From Blastomyces gilchristii SLH14081 (taxonomy: Eukaryota; Ascomycota; Eurotiomycetes; Onygenales; Ajellomycetaceae), in NCBI RefSeq assembly GCF_000003855.2, contig NW_003101670.1, positions 1,099,705 through 1,163,704 of the forward strand: 64,000 bases of DNA, given 5' to 3'. The notes under the pieces are model-generated. The model had not been told where the DNA came from. It worked only from the letters and a program-made list of their open reading frames with translations, and did not search any database. Shown here piece after piece: positions 60,001-64,000 of this stretch; position 1 is the first letter of the stretch, and every line of letters starts with the position of its first letter. Made by a program: the position numbers and the translations under genes.

Positions 60001-61163
60001 AGAATGTTATCAAGATATACAGATATGAATTTATTAAGAAAGTTTTAAAGTGCTCAGTTAATATACTTCTGAAATATACTGAGAGTGTTAGTCAGTTCAA
60101 AGAGTGTGACTACTCATTCAAAGAGATCATATTATGTTCAGAATACTGTAAGCTACTTATCTTCTTCAGTGATACAGATCTTATGAAACATGATAATAAT
60201 ATCTAACTTTATAAATCATTGAGCTTATCTGATATGAGCTAGAGTTTCATTGATAAGAGATAAAGAATAATGATTCTTCTTTATTAATCTATTCAATTCT
60301 TGATAATTCACATAGAATCAGAGTTCTTCACCTGGTTTCTTTGCAAAGAGAATAGAGACTGTGATAGAAGAGTTATTAATATATATGAATTCTTTATTCA
60401 ACAGATCATTGAGTGTCTTTCAAAGAAGAAGTTTATCTCAGAACATATTATAAAGAGAGTCTTATAACAGTTCAGAATTCTTATCATTCTTCTTCTCTAA
60501 CTTGATACTATGATTCACTTCAGAATCTTATAAGAGAGATATATTCATAATATTATCTTATCAAAAGATATCTAGATATTCATGATATTATTGAGAGAGT
60601 TTTATATAAGAATCTGTTATTATAACACAGGATAACTTTTCTAGAGCCTTTTTAATATTGATCAGACTGATGAAATAGATTGATATATAATTCTGCTATC
60701 AGTGATTCTTTCAGTGACTTCTTTTTCTGAGCATTTCATAGATATTGACAGAGATCTGTGTCAGATTCATAGTCTTATAAATATCATTCTCATGAACTCT
60801 ATTATTGTTAAAGAATATTAAACTTCTGTTTCAAGTGTTTAATAAGATGTCTTATTTAGATAGTCAGACAAGTTTTAATATAAGATTATAATTAAGATTA
60901 TTAACTTCATATATATAGATATCTTCATACTGATATTCTCTGACATCTATGTCTAGTTTCATTATGTAATAGATGCAAATATTCTTTAAATTATCAAATT
61001 CTGCAAGAAGTTAGAGTTTTGATAAGAGAATACACTGAAGATTATAATATCTTACAACTGAAGATTTAATCATTGTATAGTGATATAGACTGCTGTCTAT
61101 TATAGCTTTCATATTATACATATTATTAATCACAGTAGATACAAGAATTACATTCATTGTCAT
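57056..61163 (-). pseudogene. pol of Gypsy-2b with chromodomain
   Basis: Protease from about 61163; RT motif near 60000-60030 as YLDN-ILIFT (last Asp of YxDD mutated). The integrase core near 58560-58680 reads F-T-I-N-L-S-K-S-K-N-C-R-N-I-L-I-I-I-N-W-L-S-K, matching the L-P-x-S...V-V-D-R-L-T-K pattern of Ty3/gypsy integrases. The chromodomain at about 57080-57250 reads E-I-E-N-I-L-D-K-R-L and W-Y-L-M-K-W-V-S-Y-D-Q-L-I-W (with some Trp as stops). It ends K-E-R-D-stop next to the 3' LTR. The MITE at 57933-58438 interrupts the integrase. Such chromodomains bind methylated histone H3 and guide insertion into heterochromatin. Confidence 0.82.
57933..58438 (+). mobile_element. hAT-like MITE, little mutated, in Gypsy-2b integrase
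   Basis: 506 bp from TAGACTGGCCGCCGGGACC to CACACGGTCAGTCTA. Perfect 8-bp target duplication GATCTGAT (57925-57932 and 58439-58446); removing the MITE and one copy gives a gap-free match to Gypsy-2a near 27440-27472. Subterminal repeats of the GGTCTCATTTGG type occur near both ends, as is usual for hAT elements. Confidence 0.95.
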
Positions 61164-61189
61164 TTTCTCTTTAAATTATTATTATTCAA

Positions 61190-62813
61190 TCTCTTCAAGC
61201 TTCTATTTATAAATTTGAATAGAAGCTAATCTTTTCTCTGTTTTATCAGAGCATTCTCATAGTTATTCTCTGAATCTTCTTTCAATACAATGTGATTGAC
61301 ATGAACAGACATTGATTCATTCTTTAAGTGAGAAGACATGTAGACTGATCAGCAGTTAAAAGCAATATGCTTTAATTGATTACAGTTAATACACACTTTA
61401 TATTAACATTAATTGATGACTTCTTTGAGAGTGATTTCAGAAACTCAGAAGCCTGTTCAGACAGCAGAGACTCTTGCTTATATATAGATATTTAAGTCTA
61501 CTCAATTTATAATATCTGTATCATTGTTATTCTTCAGTGCAGATATATAAGTGACTGAAGTGTAATATCTTCTATCACTATTCTGTATACTCTTCAGCTT
61601 GATAAGATAGTTGTTCAATATTCAGAGCTGTATATAGAAGTCTTTATAAGTCTGATCTTCATCTATACTTATAAGAGTCTGTAAGAGTTTGAAAGTTAAT
61701 ATCTTCTTAAGCATACTAATTTTCATTCAATTCTTTCAAGATTGATTATCTGCTTCTAGAATCTTGATATTAAAGTCAGATATAAATATTGTAAGAGAAG
61801 TGTTTCTCTGTCAGATACTCTATAATTAATCTAACACTTTCTGTTATATAACAGTGTCTCAGAACAGAATATTAAGATATTTAATAATATTATCAAATAT
61901 TTATAATACTGATTCACATGCTTTCATTTATAGATGAAACTTCTATTTCACATAATTCTTCAATCATTTATTTATATATTAACTTTAATTAGTTAATAAA
62001 CTGATAATATCTTTATCTACACTTAGTTTCATGAGTATTTTCATTCTTCATGATTAGACTGACCGTGTGACCGTGTCTGGGACCAGGACCAGATTTTTTG
62101 ATAGTTCCATTACCAATTCGACTGATCCCATTACACGGTTTTAACATTAGATAGTAGTCCCATACTGTCCCAGTGGGACTTACTGTCTACTCTTGTCACA
62201 TTTTTCAAATGAGACCATGATTTCCACTTCTCAATTTAAATTATTTTTATTGCTTTAAATGACTTTAAATCTCATTTGAGCATTATCAAAAAGTGTTACT
62301 TTTTAAAAAATTAAAAATAGTCTAAAAAAAACCTTAAAATGTCTAAAAATAGTAACTTTATGCCAAGAATGGGACTAAATGAGACCAAATGGGACTACTT
62401 TCTCATTTTTTTCAAGTCATGGTTCCATTTTAAGATCTGATATATAGTCACTTTACATGTTTTTTTGATAGCCAGTCCCAGCGGGATTCACGCCAAGAAA
62501 TGTATGGGACCAGACCAAATGGGACCAAATGTGAAATTCATGGTCCCGGCGGCCAGTCTATTCATGATAAGTAGAGAGTGAGATTGAAAGTATTGAAATA
62601 TATAGAAGAATCTAAGTATTTCTTCAGCACTTTTATATTCAATTCTGTAGATATTGAAATTATATGAGTTAATTATTAAATCTCTTTATATTGAAGTTAT
62701 TAAGTTATATGTATATCAGCTATTTATTATTATTATAATTTCAATATTACTCAGAGTCTCTGTGATATTATATTTATACTCATGTTTAAGAGTTTCATAT
62801 TATTATTAGACAT
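61190..62813 (-). pseudogene. gag of Gypsy-2b, split by a MITE
   Basis: Starts at the ATG complementary to 62811-62813, homologous to 31899 in copy a. The nucleocapsid knuckle is intact at 61393-61352 on the minus strand: CINCNQLKHIAFNC, a perfect C-x2-C-x4-H-x4-C. The MITE at 62055-62560 splits the capsid region. RIP-type stops throughout. Confidence 0.75.
62055..62560 (-). mobile_element. hAT-like MITE, nearly pristine, in Gypsy-2b gag
   Basis: 506 bp, ends TAGACTGACCGTGTGACCG and CGGCGGCCAGTCTA. Perfect 8-bp target duplication TTCATGAT (62047-62054 and 62561-62568). It retains more CC, GG and CG than any other copy while sitting in a strongly mutated host, so it is the most recent insertion of this family here. 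Confidence 0.95.
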
Positions 62814-63099
62814 GATTATATTAATTGTCAGATATATAATTGTATAAATATCTTATATATCTAAGATGTTAGAACTCTTAAGTCTTTTACTAATATTCTC
62901 TTTGTAAAATCTTATTACAGAGTCAGGGTAACTGATAAGTAAGCTTCTATCTGAGAACTCAGTATTCACTTTAACTGATTATTTCTCTTTCTTACATATT
63001 ATTACATATTCAGATATCTCTCAATAAATAATCATTTCTAATGAGAAGATAATGTGTGAATAATCATTTCTAATAAGAAGATAATGAATATTTTTCTAT

Positions 63100-63462
63100 T
63101 ATAAGAAGTCTACACTGAATAGATCAGTATAATATTGATAGGTCTTATATAATAAAGAGAAAAACATTAGAGAAGAAAAGAAAGAGAAAGTGTGAGAGTC
63201 AGTGATCAGGATGGATATTTATACACATATGTGGTGATGTATGCAGTGGAGCTTCGGGGCGGAAGAATCTATACATGTTCATGGCGGCCGAGGATCGGTG
63301 ATCAAGAATGGCTGAGAATCGGAGCATACACATTCATGGCAGCCGAGGATCGGCGATCGAGAATGGCCGAGAATCGGAGCCTACGCGTTCGAGAGTGGAG
63401 CGGAAGAATCTATGGAGTGTAACGGAATAGTCTATATGATTGATCGGGCGCAGCCCGCCACA
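63100..63462 (-). repeat. 5' LTR of Gypsy-2b (363 bp), GC-rich
   Basis: On the minus strand TGTGGCGGGCTGCGCCCG... to ...CTTCTTATA. It contains two clear ~54-bp tandem units (GGCGGCCGAGGATCGG / GGCAGCCGAGGATCGG at about 63275-63385). Far less mutated than the 3' LTR of the same element. The frame at 63192-63422 only reflects this GC-rich LTR. Confidence 0.92.
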
Positions 63463-64000
63463 GTTTTAAAGCTAATATCTAAATCTATTACTTTCTTAAT
63501 AAAAATACATCTCTATAGAAAGAGATCACACTGTTAATTATGATACTGCTGCTTTATAAGTATGAAACGTATTAATAATCTCAGAATCTCAGATTACTGT
63601 AATATATCTAAAGCTTATAAAGTGAATAAGTTAAATAGTGAAAACTGAGAATCTACTTCTATAATAAACAGAGTATAAGAACTCAGATCTGAGAGCTGAG
63701 AGACTTATAAGAATTATTTTTAAATTATAAAGCCTTTTCAGAACTTGAAAAAGATACTTTGATTTGATTAAAAACTTGAGTGTTGGCATTTTCACTCCCT
63801 TTTTCTAATGCGTGGAACCTAGACTCATTAAAAAAAAAATATGCGTCACGGAGGACTCTTTGCAGGATGGCATGGAGGGCATGGTCTTTGGCGGTTGAGA
63901 GGAAAAAGAAAAAAGTAAGAAAAAGGAGTATAAAAAAAGACTGAATATCATCCGGTACGGAGTAAATGTAGCTAGCTGGGTTGGGAAGTTATCAAATTGC
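63463..64000. other. Flank: end of the AT-rich block and start of unmutated DNA
   Basis: 63463-63780 is AT-rich with no gene. From about 63781 the composition changes abruptly: TGCGTGGAACCTAGACTC, GCGTCACGGAGGACTC, GGCGGTTGAGAGG and TACGGAGTAA occur with normal CpG and GG content. CGGAGTA-containing sequence is frequent in intergenic DNA of filamentous ascomycetes. No ORF is identifiable in the last 220 bases. Confidence 0.6.

Larger units (their letters stand above)
56693..63462 (-). mobile_element. Chromovirus Gypsy-2, copy b, complete between LTRs
   Basis: 6770 bp including two 506-bp MITEs, so about 5.76 kb originally. LTRs of 363 bp each; perfect 5-bp target duplication GTTTT (56688-56692 and 63463-63467). 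On the minus strand: 5' LTR, gag, protease, RT, RNase H, integrase, chromodomain, polypurine tract, 3' LTR. Coding parts are full of RIP stops. Confidence 0.94.

Noticed and set aside
63192..63422. 76-codon frame
   Set aside because: It lies wholly within the GC-rich LTR of Gypsy-2b and repeats because of the ~54-bp LTR units.
1..64000. CRISPR arrays, bacterial operons or rRNA genes
   Set aside because: No regularly spaced short repeats, no ribosome-binding-site-led gene clusters and no rRNA-like conserved blocks were seen; introns, LINEs, SINEs and RIP point to a fungal nuclear genome.

Overview
The window looks like an AT-rich, repeat-packed, heterochromatin-like block from a filamentous ascomycete (Pezizomycotina-type) genome. 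I see no intact host gene. Almost everything is a transposable element (TE) riddled with C-to-T and G-to-A transitions: Trp codons have become TGA, Gln codons TAA or TAG, and CpG is nearly absent. This is the signature of repeat-induced point mutation (RIP). Only the last ~220 bases (from ~63.78 kb) look like ordinary, unmutated intergenic DNA, so the right edge probably marks the end of the AT-rich isochore. The genus cannot be told from the sequence.

Layout, left to right. (1) 1-1588: AT-rich DNA ending in the terminus of a hAT-like DNA transposon. (2) 1589-9173: Ty3/gypsy family 1 ('Gypsy-1'), copy 1, minus strand, carrying a 5'-truncated LINE (5860-6460) with an 11-bp target-site duplication (TSD). 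(3) 9174-10335: a hAT-like element, 'X'. (4) 10336-25584: LINE A (Tad/I-like: ORF1 gag-like; ORF2 endonuclease, RT, RNase H), plus strand, split by a second full-length LINE (B, minus strand, 11577-19171, 14-bp TSD). (5) 25585-26667: remnant of another LTR element with a 258-bp LTR interrupted by a tRNA-derived SINE. (6) 26668-33067: chromovirus 'Gypsy-2' copy a, minus strand, with two hAT-like MITEs. (7) 33981-49737: Gypsy-1 copy 2, plus strand, inserted into a second X copy and itself split inside RNase H by LINE C (37696-45137, 17-bp TSD). (8) 49738-51212: rest of X copy 2, with a second SINE. (9) 51213-56692: chromointegrase fragments, a second 258-bp LTR, a solo LTR, MITEs and an old LINE 3' end. 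(10) 56693-63462: Gypsy-2 copy b, complete between two 363-bp LTRs with a perfect GTTTT TSD and two more MITEs.

How the parts relate. The SINEs end in the same GAAGAATAATAAT-type tail as the LINEs, so the LINE was probably their mobilising partner. The MITEs have TAGACTGRCCG ends and 8-bp TSDs (hAT type) and share one end with the larger X element. The most unusual item is in Gypsy-1. Between the end of pol and the 3' LTR both copies carry a long antisense gene relic, convergent with pol. It has a 55-nt spliceosomal-type intron whose removal joins two reading frames, and a cysteine-rich domain resembling fungal DUF3716. It looks like a cargo or accessory gene carried antisense by a retrotransposon. 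All coding regions in the window are degenerate and are reported as pseudogenes.
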